In this document: in pieces, positions 1-10,461 of the stretch | How the letters are laid out: each line of letters opens with the position of its first letter | Numbering within the stretch: position 1 is the stretch's first letter | Assembly: GCF_003473485.1 (NCBI RefSeq) | Contig: NC_053043.1 | Span: forward strand, 18,354,001 to 18,418,000 | From: Medicago truncatula | Lineage: Eukaryota; Streptophyta; Magnoliopsida; Fabales; Fabaceae | Reading direction: 5' to 3' | Length of the DNA: 64,000 nt | Notes under the pieces: model-generated | The model's database searches: none | Told to the model about the DNA's origin: nothing | The model's input: only the letters and a program-made list of their open reading frames with translations | Position numbers and translations under genes: made by a program

Positions 1-472
1 CGGCCTAGCCGCAGCTGGAAACACCACAAACATTATCAAAGCCGCTGTTACCACTGCAATAGACGCACAATTTCCCGGTGTAAACGGTCTTGGAATCTCC
101 ATTGCGCGTTTAGATATAGCCGTTGGTGGTGTTATTCCACTTCACACACACCCCGGTGCTTCGGAAGTGTTGGTTGTTATTAAAGGAACAATCAGTGCTG
201 GTTTTGTTTCCTCTGACAATGTTGTTTACCTTAAAACACTTCACAAAGGTGATGTTATGATTTTTCCACAAGGATTGTTGCATTTCCAAATTAATGTTGG
301 TGGTTCTAATGCACTTACTTTTAATAGCTTTAGTAGTGCTAATCCTCGTTTACAGATATTGGATTACGCTTTGTTTGAAAGCGATTTTCCAACGAAGTTG
401 ATTACTGCAACTACTTTTATTGATCCTGCTGTAGTGAAGAAGCTTAAGAGTGTTCTTGGAGGTAGTGGTTAA
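1..472 (+). CDS. Germin-like protein (cupin), 5' end outside the window
   Basis: C-terminal part of a secreted germin-like protein of the intronless ABP19/ABP20 type; the frame is open from the first base, so the start lies upstream. It contains cupin motif 1 ([10 protein letters not shown], with the two His and Glu that bind metal) and cupin motif 2 (the [14 protein letters not shown] stretch with the third His), and ends in LGGSG. The readable part is nearly identical to the complete gene at 3477-4109 on the other strand, differing mainly in the last few residues (SVLGGSG against GILGGRG). Germin-like proteins are apoplastic, usually manganese-binding; some have superoxide dismutase activity, which cannot be judged here. 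An AATAAA follows the stop by about 150 bases. Confidence 0.93.
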   Translation, partial: GLAAAGNTTNIIKAAVTTAIDAQFPGVNGLGISIARLDIAVGGVIPLHTHPGASEVLVVIKGTISAGFVSSDNVVYLKTLHKGDVMIFPQGLLHFQINVGGSNALTFNSFSSANPRLQILDYALFESDFPTKLITATTFIDPAVVKKLKSVLGGSG

Positions 473-999
473 ACTATGATGTTATTCATATGAAAGAATG
501 AGGAATCTTCAGGATTACTGGGTTTTCTTTTAATTATTTATCTTTCATTTCGTTGTGTCTGTTTCTGGTTGTGTCAAGTGTTTTGAAGGAGTGTGTTAAG
601 AAATTTGTGACATGAGATGAATAAACGTACATGTTGTATTTTCCTAATATTTGGTTTGTTTTTTTGTTTGTGCACTTCTCATTTTATATTTAAGCAAACA
701 TGTAGTAACATCATATAATTGAGTATCTATGTTTCAATGGTTTCTTCCTAAAAAAAAAAAGTTTCAATGGTTTCCTTCACAAAAAAAAAGTTATAATTGA
801 GACCAAAAGTTTGTTATATGGTTTCTGAAGATTCCATTGATGTGAGCAATCTCAATAGTTCCAACCAAAAGTTTGAGAAACCATTGATGTGAGCAATCTC
901 AATAGCAGCATAGTAGTTACTAATTCAACATATAACTCCCCCAAATACTAAGTAAAACATCTAATACACATGCTATCAGAGTTTCTGAAGATTCCTCAT

Positions 1000-1290
1000 G
1001 CAGCTGCTCTATTAGGGTTCTTTGTAGATGTTCCATCAGTGTTGGCTTTAATCCAACTTGTCAAAGGAGGTGTCCAAATCACTTCTTTGATGATGGGGCC
1101 CTAGGGGGTTTGATGTTAACTTTACAAGCTTTAAGAATCTTGAATTCCTGCATATCCCCTTTGTAGACTTCTGTGGTGATGTTACCTCCTAGGCCAGTTT
1201 GAGCAATAATCATGTTGAGTGCAGGCTTCCGGTGCATAGTCTTATCTTTGAATCTCACATGATTCCTTCTAATCCATATAGTGTAAAGAG
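1000..1290 (-). pseudogene. RNase H domain remnant of a retroelement
   Basis: On the minus strand the sequence reads as the region before and the start of a plant LINE-type RNase H domain: VIWTPPLTSWIKANTDGTS followed by KNPNRAAA, preceded by a stretch beginning IWIRRNHVRFKDK. A stop codon and frame change break it. W-x-PP-x3-W-x-K-x-NTDG is the usual start of this domain in reverse-transcriptase-derived proteins. No promoter or complete ORF exists, so it is a dead fragment. Confidence 0.6.
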
Positions 1291-1488
1291 TTGTGTTATT
1301 TGAACATCCATATATGTGACAACTTTTGTGACAACCAAAATTTTACAAAGGAAATGAGATAGTGGCACAAAAACCAAAGCAATAGAGAGAGAAAGTAAAA
1401 AGATAATGTGAGTATGAGAGAGAAAGTTGTCACAAAAGTTGTAAAAAATGGTTGTTCAAATATCATTTCTCTAGTGTAAATTATATTG
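1275..1488. mobile_element. MITE with inverted ends
   Basis: The ends pair over about 40 bases: TATTTGAACATCC plus GTGACAACTTTTGTGACAAC on the left against the reverse complement of GTTGTCACAAAAGTTGT and GGTTGTTCAAATA on the right. The interior is rich in GAGAGA. It abuts the RNase H remnant. A second, interrupted copy lies around 46455-48010. Confidence 0.6.
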
Positions 1489-1777
1489 AACATGCAAGCT
1501 TTTAAAACAGTCCTGCACTGAGGAGACCAGTTATATTGATGATATCTCTATTTCTAGTTCCTTCTAACAAATGTTATAATCTCACTCAAAAATAATTGAA
1601 GCTTCAAACTATTATGTGACAATTTTTTAAAAAAACTTTTTTTCTAAAATTAAAAAGGTGTATTGGGTAAAAATAAATATAATTTGTCAATACTCTAATA
1701 TATATATTATAATTTGTCAAAAACCGTTTTTCTTTGGAGTACAATTTTTTATTTGGTAAAAATACCAAAAGTGTGTC

Positions 1778-1910
1778 CCAGTGAGCTTAACTCAGTTGGT
1801 AGGGATAAATGCATTTTATATGCAGGGGCCGGGGTTCGAACTCCAGACACCCCACTTCTTCACATTTAAAATGTGTGAGCTCCAACCACTAGGTTACTTG
1901 ACAAAACAAA
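1778..1910 (+). mobile_element. tRNA-derived SINE-like repeat
   Basis: Shows an A-box-like AGCTTAACTCAGTTGGTAG and a B-box-like GGGGTTCGAACTCC spaced as in a tRNA gene, followed by an A-rich tail near 1907-1920. It cannot fold as a functional tRNA through the acceptor stem. Related copies lie at 2815-2930 and, on the other strand, at 25505-25640. Confidence 0.7.
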
Positions 1911-2814
1911 AAAAAAAAATCAAAAGTGTAAATTTAGTACTTTAAATTAAAGTGTTGTCTAATATGGACCCAGTCCAATAATGGACTCTCCTATTTTAGT
2001 AAATTTTGATAAAATATTATTTTTATTTACAATCTTTTATTATTATAAAAAAATCTAAAAAATAGTAAAGATCCACCTTTAGACCAGTTTTTAGAGGTTC
2101 AATTTAGACGAACCTTGAATTCAAGGTAAATTAAGAAGAAAAACTTTTTTCTTCAATATTATATATATATATATATATACACACACATATACATATTAAA
2201 GTTTCTTAAAAAAACATATACTCCTACATAATACAGTTAATCATTTTAATATTGTTGTTTCTATTTGAACAAATTATCTATTTTATAAGTATATTTATAT
2301 ATAAAGACTTTCTACAACCAAAGGTTGTTGACCTCCTATATAGATTTAAAGGATCATGCGTAACACTATTATGTCTCCCTGATCTCATATTTACGAAAAT
2401 TGATTTTATTATTTAAAAAGGTTTAGCGACGCAGCTTGTTGTCCATTGACCTTCTACTCATATGTAATTTTATGTATATAATATATTAGTGTATAAAGAG
2501 AATAAGGTATGTTGGGTCAGCTTTTTCATTCTTCAAATTATACTCTTAAAATAATTTGCCTATGTTATTAAAAAAATTTGTAAGAGTTTATGTTATATGG
2601 TTTGTATCATTGAAATAAATAAACATGATTTCTTACGATTTAAAATCACAAACATCTATATTTATACTTTAATTTAAATTAATATTTTTAATCAAAATAA
2701 AAAATTCATAAAAAAAATAATATCAAGATTTACGTGTTAGCTCAATAAAAATAACGGGCACAAGGCCACGAGATTGCTAGTCAGAATATGCAAGTAATAT
2801 AATTATTAATGAGT

Positions 2815-2930
2815 CCTGTGAGCATAGGGAATGTCAATGCATTTTTATATGCAGGGGCCGAGTTTCGAACCTCGGACACCCCACTTATTCACATTATAAG
2901 ATGAATTCTAGCCACTAGACTATCTAACAA
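2815..2930 (+). mobile_element. SINE-like repeat, degraded copy
   Basis: Shares the TATATGCAGGGGCCG and TTCGAACCTCGGACACCCC segments with the copy at 1778, but its A-box region is damaged. Lies in the spacer of the germin-like inverted duplication. Confidence 0.6.
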
Positions 2931-3134
2931 AACAAATATATATAATTATTAATGAAGTTGAAAAATCTATACCTCCTAACTCAGGATTTGGATCCATTAA
3001 GGATCATATTAATAATTTTCAACGTCAAGTATCTATGTTGGAGCAATAATATAGATAGTTTGCAGCTCACCTCATTATTTATTTTTATTTTTATTTTAAC
3101 CATTGAAACATAGATACTTTATTGTATGATGTTA

Positions 3135-3280
3135 TATGAAGCACGGACACTCCTTGGATTAGGCGTGTCCGACACCGACACTTCTAATTACATTAAATTA
3201 TGTGATTTTTTTAAATTATTATCTGTGTCAGTGTGTCTGTGACTGTTATCGTATCAGATATCCGTATTTGTGCTTCATAT
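3135..3280. mobile_element. Small inverted-repeat element, GAAGCACGGACAC type
   Basis: About 145 bases with ends ATGAAGCACGGACAC and, inverted, TTTGTGCTTCAT. It is present in the right arm of the germin-like duplication and absent from the matching place in the left arm (near 705-712), so it inserted after or during the duplication. Related copies: 11150-11285, 23605-23748, and degenerate series at 52040-52800 and 62575-63345. Confidence 0.8.
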
Positions 3281-3476
3281 ACATGTTTACTTAATAGAAA
3301 ATGAGAAGTGCACAAAAAAAAAAACCAAATATTCAAGAAAATAAAACACATACATTTATTCATCTCATGTCACAAATTTCTCAATACATGACAATACCAG
3401 AAACAAACACAAACAAATAAAAGAAAAGCCAGTAACATGAAGATTCCTCACTCTTTCATATGAATAACATCATAAT

Positions 3477-4109
3477 TTAACCACGACCTCCAAGAATACC
3501 CTTAAGCTTCTTCACTACAGCAGGATCAATAAAAGTAGTTGCAGTAATCAACTTCGTTGGAAAATCGCTTTCAAACAAAGCGTAATCCAATATCTGTAAA
3601 CGAGGATTAGCACTACTAAAGCTATTAAAAGTAAGTGCATTAGAACCACCAACATTAATTTGGAAATGCAACAATCCTTGTGGAAAAATCATAACATCAC
3701 CTTTGTGAAGTGTTTTAAGGTAAACAACATTGTCAGAGGAAACAAAACCAGCACTGATTGTTCCTTTAATAACAACCAACACTTCCGAAGCACCGGGGTG
3801 TGTGTGAAGTGGAATAACACCACCGACGGCTATATCTAAACGTGCAATGGAAATTCCAAGACCGTTTACACCGGGAAATTGTGCGTCTATTGCAGTGGTA
3901 ACAGCGGCTTTGATAATGTTTGTGGTGTTTCCAGCTGCGGCTAGGCCGTGGTAGACGAAGTCATTCACGGTTACTTTTGATGGTGGTTTGCAAGAATATC
4001 CAGCCGGGCCATTTGGTGCATTGTAATCTGCTACGCAGAAATCTACTACGGATGCATGAGCAAGGGAAAGAAGAGAAAAAATGAAGAAGATAGTTAGAAT
4101 CATCTTCAT
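3477..4109 (-). CDS. Germin-like protein (cupin), complete
   Basis: Complete intronless germin-like protein of 210 aa, the usual size. Residues 1-19 form a hydrophobic signal peptide, so secretion to the apoplast is expected. Cys25 and Cys40 match the conserved N-terminal disulfide, NTT at 61-63 is a glycosylation site, and His102, His104, Glu109 and His148 are the expected metal ligands of the cupin barrel. The closest known group is the ABP19/ABP20 type. A TATA-like CTATATATAA on the minus strand lies about 55 bases upstream of the ATG (4161-4170). It stands tail to tail with the copy at 1-472 and its 3' flank is shared with that copy. Enzyme activity is not shown by sequence. Confidence 0.96.
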   Translation of the reverse strand: MKMILTIFFIFSLLSLAHASVVDFCVADYNAPNGPAGYSCKPPSKVTVNDFVYHGLAAAGNTTNIIKAAVTTAIDAQFPGVNGLGISIARLDIAVGGVIPLHTHPGASEVLVVIKGTISAGFVSSDNVVYLKTLHKGDVMIFPQGLLHFQINVGGSNALTFNSFSSANPRLQILDYALFESDFPTKLITATTFIDPAVVKKLKGILGGRG

Positions 4110-4646
4110 GTTATTGTTGATAATGTTATATTGTGTGTGTATTTGTGGTCAAATTGGTTCTATTATATATAGAGAGTGGAATAGTGGAAATATATATTTT
4201 TAATATTCTTTCTGAATAATTTGAATTGATCATTCAATAGTCATTGACAAATGCATGTAATGAGTAATGATGATCGTGGTCATTCTAACAAATGCCTTAT
4301 AAACACTAGGAAGACTAAAATAATATTTTTAAAGTTAAATATGATTTTGGTCTCTATAAATATACCAATATTTTGTTTTAGTCCCTCTAAAATTTTCTTT
4401 AAACTTCTAGTACCTGTACAAACTTTTTGGTGAGATATGCTTACCATTCTTTAAATGGAGACTTAGATGGTTGTTATCTTGTCTTTTTCACAACAAAATA
4501 CTAACGGGAGTTTATACGGTGCAGTTATCAAACTGACTTTTGTGAAAAAGTTAATTTTAATATTAATAATTTATTCATTTTAAAATTGTCGATTACTGAT
4601 TAATGATAAATAATAATTCATCTAGTAATGCTTGCAACATCTTAGA

Positions 4647-5343
4647 TAGAGCCGTCAAAACGGGCGGTCCGACCCATTTAGGGTCGGGCCTAACGGGCTT
4701 CGGGCTTTAGCGGGCCGGACCAAAAAGCTCGGTTGAAAAATGGGCTTGAAATATACTACCTGAGCCCGGCCCTACACGGGCCGCAGGCTAAACGGGCCGG
4801 CCCGTTTTAAAAATTATATATTTTTTATTTTAAAAAAAGTACTATAAAACACTACTATAATTTTTTTATAAATAATATTTTTAATATGTTTAAATAATGT
4901 CTAGCACAAAAATAAATTGTAAACATTTTCGTACAAACGTCGTAAACTAAAACGACGAGGAAAATGATTTTAAATAAATTAGATACGTTATGGTTATAGA
5001 TATTTATATATTCGATCTTTAAAACTATAAATAACGAAACGAATAAATATAATTTTATATTACATTTATATTTGTGTTAATTCATTGAATTTTCACTTTT
5101 GTTTTTTACTTTGATAATCAACTAAGTAAAGAATTATTTGAAAAATATATATAATTTATAGAATTTTTTTTGTTATGCGGGCTACTCGCGGCCCGTTCGA
5201 GGTAGCCCTAACGGGTACCGGGCTTTTAAGGGCCGGGGTAAAAAGCCCTATTAAAATTCGGACTCAATATTTTAGGCCCAAGTCCTATATTTATTCGGGC
5301 TAAACGGGCCGGCCCATACATCCCGGCCGTTTTGACAACTCTA
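4647..5343. mobile_element. Non-autonomous hAT-type transposon, 697 bp
   Basis: Terminal inverted repeats start TAGAGCCGTCAAAACGG on the left and TAGAGTTGTCAAAACGG on the right (reverse complement). The element is flanked on both sides by the same 8 bases, ATCTTAGA (4639-4646 and 5344-5351). An 8-bp target duplication and TAGAG ends are typical of hAT elements. GC-rich GGGCC-type subterminal repeats lie inside both ends around an AT-rich core. No transposase ORF is present. Confidence 0.92.
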
Positions 5344-5351
5344 ATCTTAGA

Positions 5352-6068
5352 CTTGCAGTTACTATTTTATCGTTGGGATCTTTAACATGCAAAGAGAGTT
5401 GCTGATATCATGTGATAGTCTTAAGTGTTACACTTTATGGGGTGTTACACTTAAAAAAATGTAGGATAAAATTAGATTAAGTTTATTCTTGTTAACATCC
5501 GCTTCTCATTAAAAAAGGACTGTGTAATCTGGAGTTCGGTCAAAAGATTCATTAAATCTGATAAAGAATTGTTCCATGAGAAGTCAAATTTAGTTTCTCT
5601 TGAACACAATTCCTTCTTGATGCTCGTTAACTACTTGAGCTAATTACTTGTTATTTTATTCATATCTTTTCTCTACCACTCTTGGTTATTTCTTCTCAGC
5701 TAGGTCCCTTTTTGTTAAAAGTTAAAAGAAACATGACTATGAAAAGGGTCCTGTAATGACTTATATAATGATCATTGTGACTAATAAACCACCATATGAT
5801 AAGAGGTATTCTGAATAATTTGAAATTAATTGATAAAGTGATTGTCGTTCACTATTGGTCCCTAGTCCTATTCTTAAGTTTAAATTTAATTGGATGCATG
5901 TCACTACTCACTGTGTGCAGTTGATGTTAATGCTACTATCATGATTGTCGGTGGCATTAGTACTCACGTTAGCGGGAAGAGTCCACAACACCCGTTTGAG
6001 GTTCCTGTATGCCGGTGATCGCTGTAGCAGGGTGGAGGTATGCTCCATTTATTCTATGCTCAGTCATG
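5352..6068. other. Intergenic stretch without recognisable gene
   Basis: AT-rich DNA between the hAT element and the next MITE. Six-frame reading shows no long ORF, no splice-consistent coding pattern and no repeat shared with the rest of the window. Confidence 0.5.
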
Positions 6069-6430
6069 TAGGGTTTTAGATGAATGACATATGGTAAAAA
6101 AAGATTCAGTAGTTTAGATTTAGTAATAAACAAAACATTTATTTTTTTAATAAAAACTTATTAAAACTCATAAACGCTTCTCTTTCTCTTCTTCTCCTTC
6201 TCTTGTATCAGTGTACGTTTTTGTCGTTAAGCTTTTACCACAAACTCTTCCTCACCTGTCTCATCACCGCCAACGTAACATTCATCGATTGTGCGGCCAT
6301 CGAGAGAAGAGAAATAGAAGCCTTTATGAGTTTTAATTATTTTTTATTAAAAAAATAAATGTTTTGTTTATTTTTAAATATGAACCATTGAATCTTTTTT
6401 TGCCACATGTCATTCATCCAAGATCCTAAA
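6069..6430. mobile_element. MITE with long inverted ends
   Basis: About 360 bp. The left end (GATGAATGACATATGG and the next ~85 bases, including AAACAAAACATTTATTTTTTT) pairs with the right end ending CCACATGTCATTCATCC. A CT-rich tract and a short unique core lie between. No clear target duplication could be fixed. Confidence 0.75.
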
Positions 6431-6884
6431 TAAAATAATTAAAACTCACAAACGCTTCTCTTTCTCTTCCTGTATGACAAAATGTTTCAAGGAAGATTCT
6501 AGGATACACTCGCAAATTAAAGTGTATATACCTTTATCTTGTCAAAAAATAATATACACTTATTTTATAAATAAAAAAATTAACGATCATTTTTATGAAA
6601 TAAAGAGTTTTAGTTGACTTTTATATTTTTATAATTATTATTTTATAAGAAAAAACATCATTTAATTATTTATAAAATAATATTAAAAAAAATTAGTTTA
6701 TCTAAAAAAATAATCAATATTCACTATCACGCGTGATAAAAAAATTTAAAAAAATAATATTATGCCCACACTTTTCTTAAATAAGATTTAGTTATTATAA
6801 TTATAAATGATATAAAATAACATCTTTTAAGAAGAAGAAGAAAAAAAACATTTGATTATTAATTTAAAGACCAAGAACCCATTT

Positions 6885-7565
6885 GAGTTGGCCTGGTGGT
6901 ATTGGCTTGAGATTTGAGAGTGTGCTCCTCCTATAGGTCTCAGGTTCAACTCTCTCCAGTGTCAATCTAGATGGACTAGTTTACCTTCTTCAAAAAAATT
7001 TAAAGACCGAGTATATCGTGTGTACCTCAGAAATTGTCATCTAGTATATATTTGAATAGGAGAAAATGTTTGGCCCGTATATTAATTAATAATTGAATGG
7101 AAAATCTGTTCAATTTTTTTTGGGAAATTTTATATTTATATTTTTATGTTTTATTTGATAGGATTTTTCATTTTTCACTTTGTTTTTGGCATTGGGACAT
7201 TGTCGATATTTCTTTATTTGTTAGTGTTTCTAGTGTTTGACCATCATGCATCACTAGGTTCAACTCTTGTGAGTTTGAAGGGGAAGAAAAGGAAGGGCTT
7301 TGAGGTCGGGGTGGAAAATATAGGTAGAAATTGAGAAATCTTTCACTCTTTTTAAAGAATATATTTTTTTTTAGAAATTGAATGTTGACTCAGTTGATAA
7401 GGAGTTGGGTGACGCGTAAGATCGTGGGGTTCAAGTGTCGTTGTCGATGTGAGAACATTTTTGATGAGTGATTCGTAAGTAGCTATTTAGTGCTCTTTGA
7501 ACTTGAGATTTGTCATAACCCTGGTGAGCACCTTGAGGTTGCCTAAACTTTTTGTAACCATTTTA
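6885..7565 (+). repeat. Two weak tRNA-like repeat fragments
   Basis: Around 6885-6985 (GAGTTGGCCTGGTGGTA with a later CAGGTTCAACTC) and 7385-7560 (GACTCAGTTGATAAGGAG with GGGGTTCAAGTG) the sequence resembles the A and B boxes of tRNA-derived SINEs. Both are degraded and share little outside the boxes. The open frame between them resembles no known protein. Confidence 0.35.
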
Positions 7566-7639
7566 TTTAATAGATAATTTATTTTTTAAATAATCTATTA
7601 ATAGAGGAAATTTTAAATAATTATTTGATTAAAATTAAA

Positions 7640-8270
7640 TTATTTATTTAATCAATTTTATAGATGATTGAATTCCCCTTTTGTTGAAAAACTCTAGCAT
7701 TCATGTCACGCCGAATATTCCAAACCCAAGAAAGGAAAATTAAATAAAAAAACATAACAAATGTTTTTTGAGAAGCCACCCACAACGATCGAAAAAGAAG
7801 AAAGTGATCCTTTATTCGAGATGGTTTGGCTGAGATCACTCCGAGCCAATTATATATGTCATACCAAATTTGTCCAAAATAATCACAGGTGAAAAATATA
7901 TGATCAATATCCTCTGGTGAACCGCAACCTCCTGAGCAAAAAAAACGTATTTGGTTGAAGGACCCTTGGCCTGATTAAGTTATAAGTTGTTGGAAGACGG
8001 TTTTGCAAAAGACGTCAAGCAAAGATGTTGACCATTAGAGGAACCTCCTTGTGCCAAATAATAGTATTGCAATCATTGTTAAAAAGTTGTAAACACTGTT
8101 AACGTTGTATTTTGAAGAGACATGAAATCGATAAATCCACCTGTCATTTTTATTAGCCTGCAAAACAATTGATAACAAAAGAGCACAACATTTCCTCCTT
8201 ATTTCTTTCTCCCACGCCAACGACCTCCTAAAACCCTATAAATATAGGTCCTGGGGATCATCCCTTAATC
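7640..8270 (-). pseudogene. LINE reverse-transcriptase C-terminal (zf-RVT) remnant
   Basis: Read on the minus strand with frame changes, the region gives the order expected for the C-terminus of a plant LINE: a stretch around WEKEIRRKCCALL and NKNDRWIYRF, then VNIFAWRLLQNRLPT-like sequence, then a Cys-rich CGSPEDIDHIFFTC segment, then a tail with SWVWNIRRDMNARVF. This order is the zf-RVT region of non-LTR elements. Frameshifts and stops make it dead. The N-terminal nuclease and catalytic RT parts are missing. Confidence 0.7.
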
Positions 8271-10461
8271 ATCACTTTCATAGAATGCCCAAAAACCAGT
8301 GCTCTACTCAGCATTATCGTTAGTAGGGTATCTACTACTGTACTCTCTGTGTAAGTATAATCGGAACCAAAAATTGTTATTTTGAGTGACGTAACATATA
8401 TTCTTGCACGACGTTTATTTTTCGGAAACAAAAACATGAAAAATAACCTTAAAGAGATAAGAACTCTTATAGTTTAAAAAAAAATAAAAAAATAAGAACT
8501 TTTATTATGATTCAAAGAAATACAATATGTCAACATACGATTAATCTACTCCAATTTAGTTGGCATAAAGTTGTGACTGATCGGATGACAGATAAATCAT
8601 TCAATAAATTCGTCACCATATTGTTTAATCCTATCCAAAACATTATTAAGTTTTCTAAACTGAGAAATTATTAAGTTGCAAATTGATGGAGAAATCGGCA
8701 ACAGATTTATTTTTTATTATGAAAAATAATCCAAATGGATATGCCAAAGAAAGTAATGATAAAGATGTTTGACCGTGCTTAAAAAATGTTTAAAGTAAAA
8801 AAATGATAGAAAGGTGTATTTATTTATTTTTATGAGAAATTAATGCTACCTATCCTAATACGCAATAGCATAAGTTAAAAAAAAAAATATTATAATTTGT
8901 AAAATTGTAATTCTCAATAAAAAGTTTTTAACCCTCCCAAAAAAACAAAAAGTATTTTTATATAAGCGAATACCTACAAAAAGTATTTTTTATTTAGTAT
9001 TGGTAATCATGTTTCTCTTTTACTTTTGTCAAAAAAAAAAATTGTTTCTCTTTTACAATCTTTCAAAAATAAATCTTTTTTACAAGTCAAGTTTATTGTT
9101 TTTTTTTAAAGAAGTTTATTATTGTATATAAGGTTTAAGGAAAATAATTCATGATTTTATTTTTATTTAATTATTTATATTTTTTTGTTAAAATTTAATT
9201 AGTTGTATATTATTATCTACTTCTTTTTATTTCATAAATAATTAGATATTTAATTCACAAAATATAGTTATTTTTTTTGGCATTATAAAAAAAATATTGT
9301 TCTGCTTTAAAATGTCTCAAATAATAGAGTTTGAATTGAACAGATTAATACTTTTCTTAGTCCCAAATTATAAGTGGTTTCGACTACTTTACATAAATTA
9401 AAAATGTAAGTAATTTTGTATGAGAAAGAGAAATTATGAGTTATTTTATAAAATTATCCTTTATTGATGTTATTGAAAAAATAAATTAAAGAGATATTAA
9501 TATTTTTTGACAAAATTAAAGAGAGATTAATAAATAGCTAAGAGTATATTAGTAAAAATAACATTAATATTTTATTAGAAAATGAACTTATATAAATTGA
9601 GACAAATTTATTTCCAAAGCAATATATAATTTTGAGACAGAGAAAATAATGTAAATTGATTCTACATTGTTAGTGTACAATAATCGGTTTTTATCTTCTA
9701 GACGAAGTAACAAACATCTTATCAAAAAATAGAACGAGCAATATGATCGTTAAGAAACCTTTTAAAATAAGTTAAATTAAAATGATTTTGATTGTTTTTT
9801 AGTGAAAAATCATTTAGATTATTTTTTAGTGGAAAATCATTTAGATTATTTTTTAGTGGAAAAATCATATGATCAAAAGATAAAATTACGCGCGCTTAAT
9901 TCGATTTAAAATGATTAATTGGTTCGATCAAATTTACTCATCATTAATTTATTTTCTTTTTTGAAATATCCTCATTAATTTCTTTTTCACTAAATTCCAT
10001 CATAAAAATAAAAATCCATGATTAAAGAGAATAGCAATAATTTAAAATGTGATCAAAATCTATAAAAAGAAAGTACATCCAAAAAAGTAAATAAATAAAA
10101 AATGAGAAAGTGAATGAATGAATGCAAAAAAATCTCAAGCAGAGAATCCCCAGCAGAGAGACAGGTAAGCAAAGTGCAGGTTGGCAAATGGAGATTTTAG
10201 AGAGAGAAAGTAACAAATTTAGAGAGAGAAAGAGACGGACAGACTGGCAATTATAGGAAACCAAGCGAAGGTTAAGCAACCTCTATCCTTGTTTGTTTTT
10301 GTTTTCTATATATATAAAACCTTAAATTAAATTGAGACATTCTTTGATTTCTTATTCTTATTATTTTTTGGTTTTTGTTTTTTTGCGAAATTTCTTACGA
10401 GGTGCCTCTGGAACTTGGATCCATCTTCAAGAATCAGAGTTACCTTTGATATTTCGCCACC
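8271..10461. other. Long AT-rich intergenic region upstream of MOB1
   Basis: No gene-like ORF. It holds many A/T runs and, at about 9786-9868, three copies of a roughly 30-base unit (ATCATTTAGATTATTTTTTA). Near the right end GAGAGA-rich sequence (10195-10235) and a TATA-like CTATATATATAAAAC (about 10305-10318) suit the MOB1 promoter and 5' UTR. The minus-strand frame at 10022-10279 is probably chance: it lies in promoter sequence. Confidence 0.6.

Larger units (their letters stand above)
1..3953. repeat. Inverted duplication of the germin-like gene and its 3' flank
   Basis: The left arm (1 to about 745) reads as the reverse complement of about 3095-3953: the coding part, the 3' UTR and a further 250 bases of flank match with few changes. 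The spacer (about 746-3094) is not repeated and carries SINE-like copies and a LINE remnant. The right arm holds an extra insert at about 3135-3280. The true outer limit lies left of the window. Confidence 0.9.

Noticed and set aside
1778..1860. Possible tRNA gene
   Set aside because: A and B boxes are present but acceptor and anticodon stems do not pair and the unit recurs with an A-rich tail, so it is a SINE-like copy.
10022..10279. 85-codon minus-strand frame upstream of MOB1
   Set aside because: Phe/Leu-rich reading of GAGA-rich and A-rich promoter DNA; resembles no protein.
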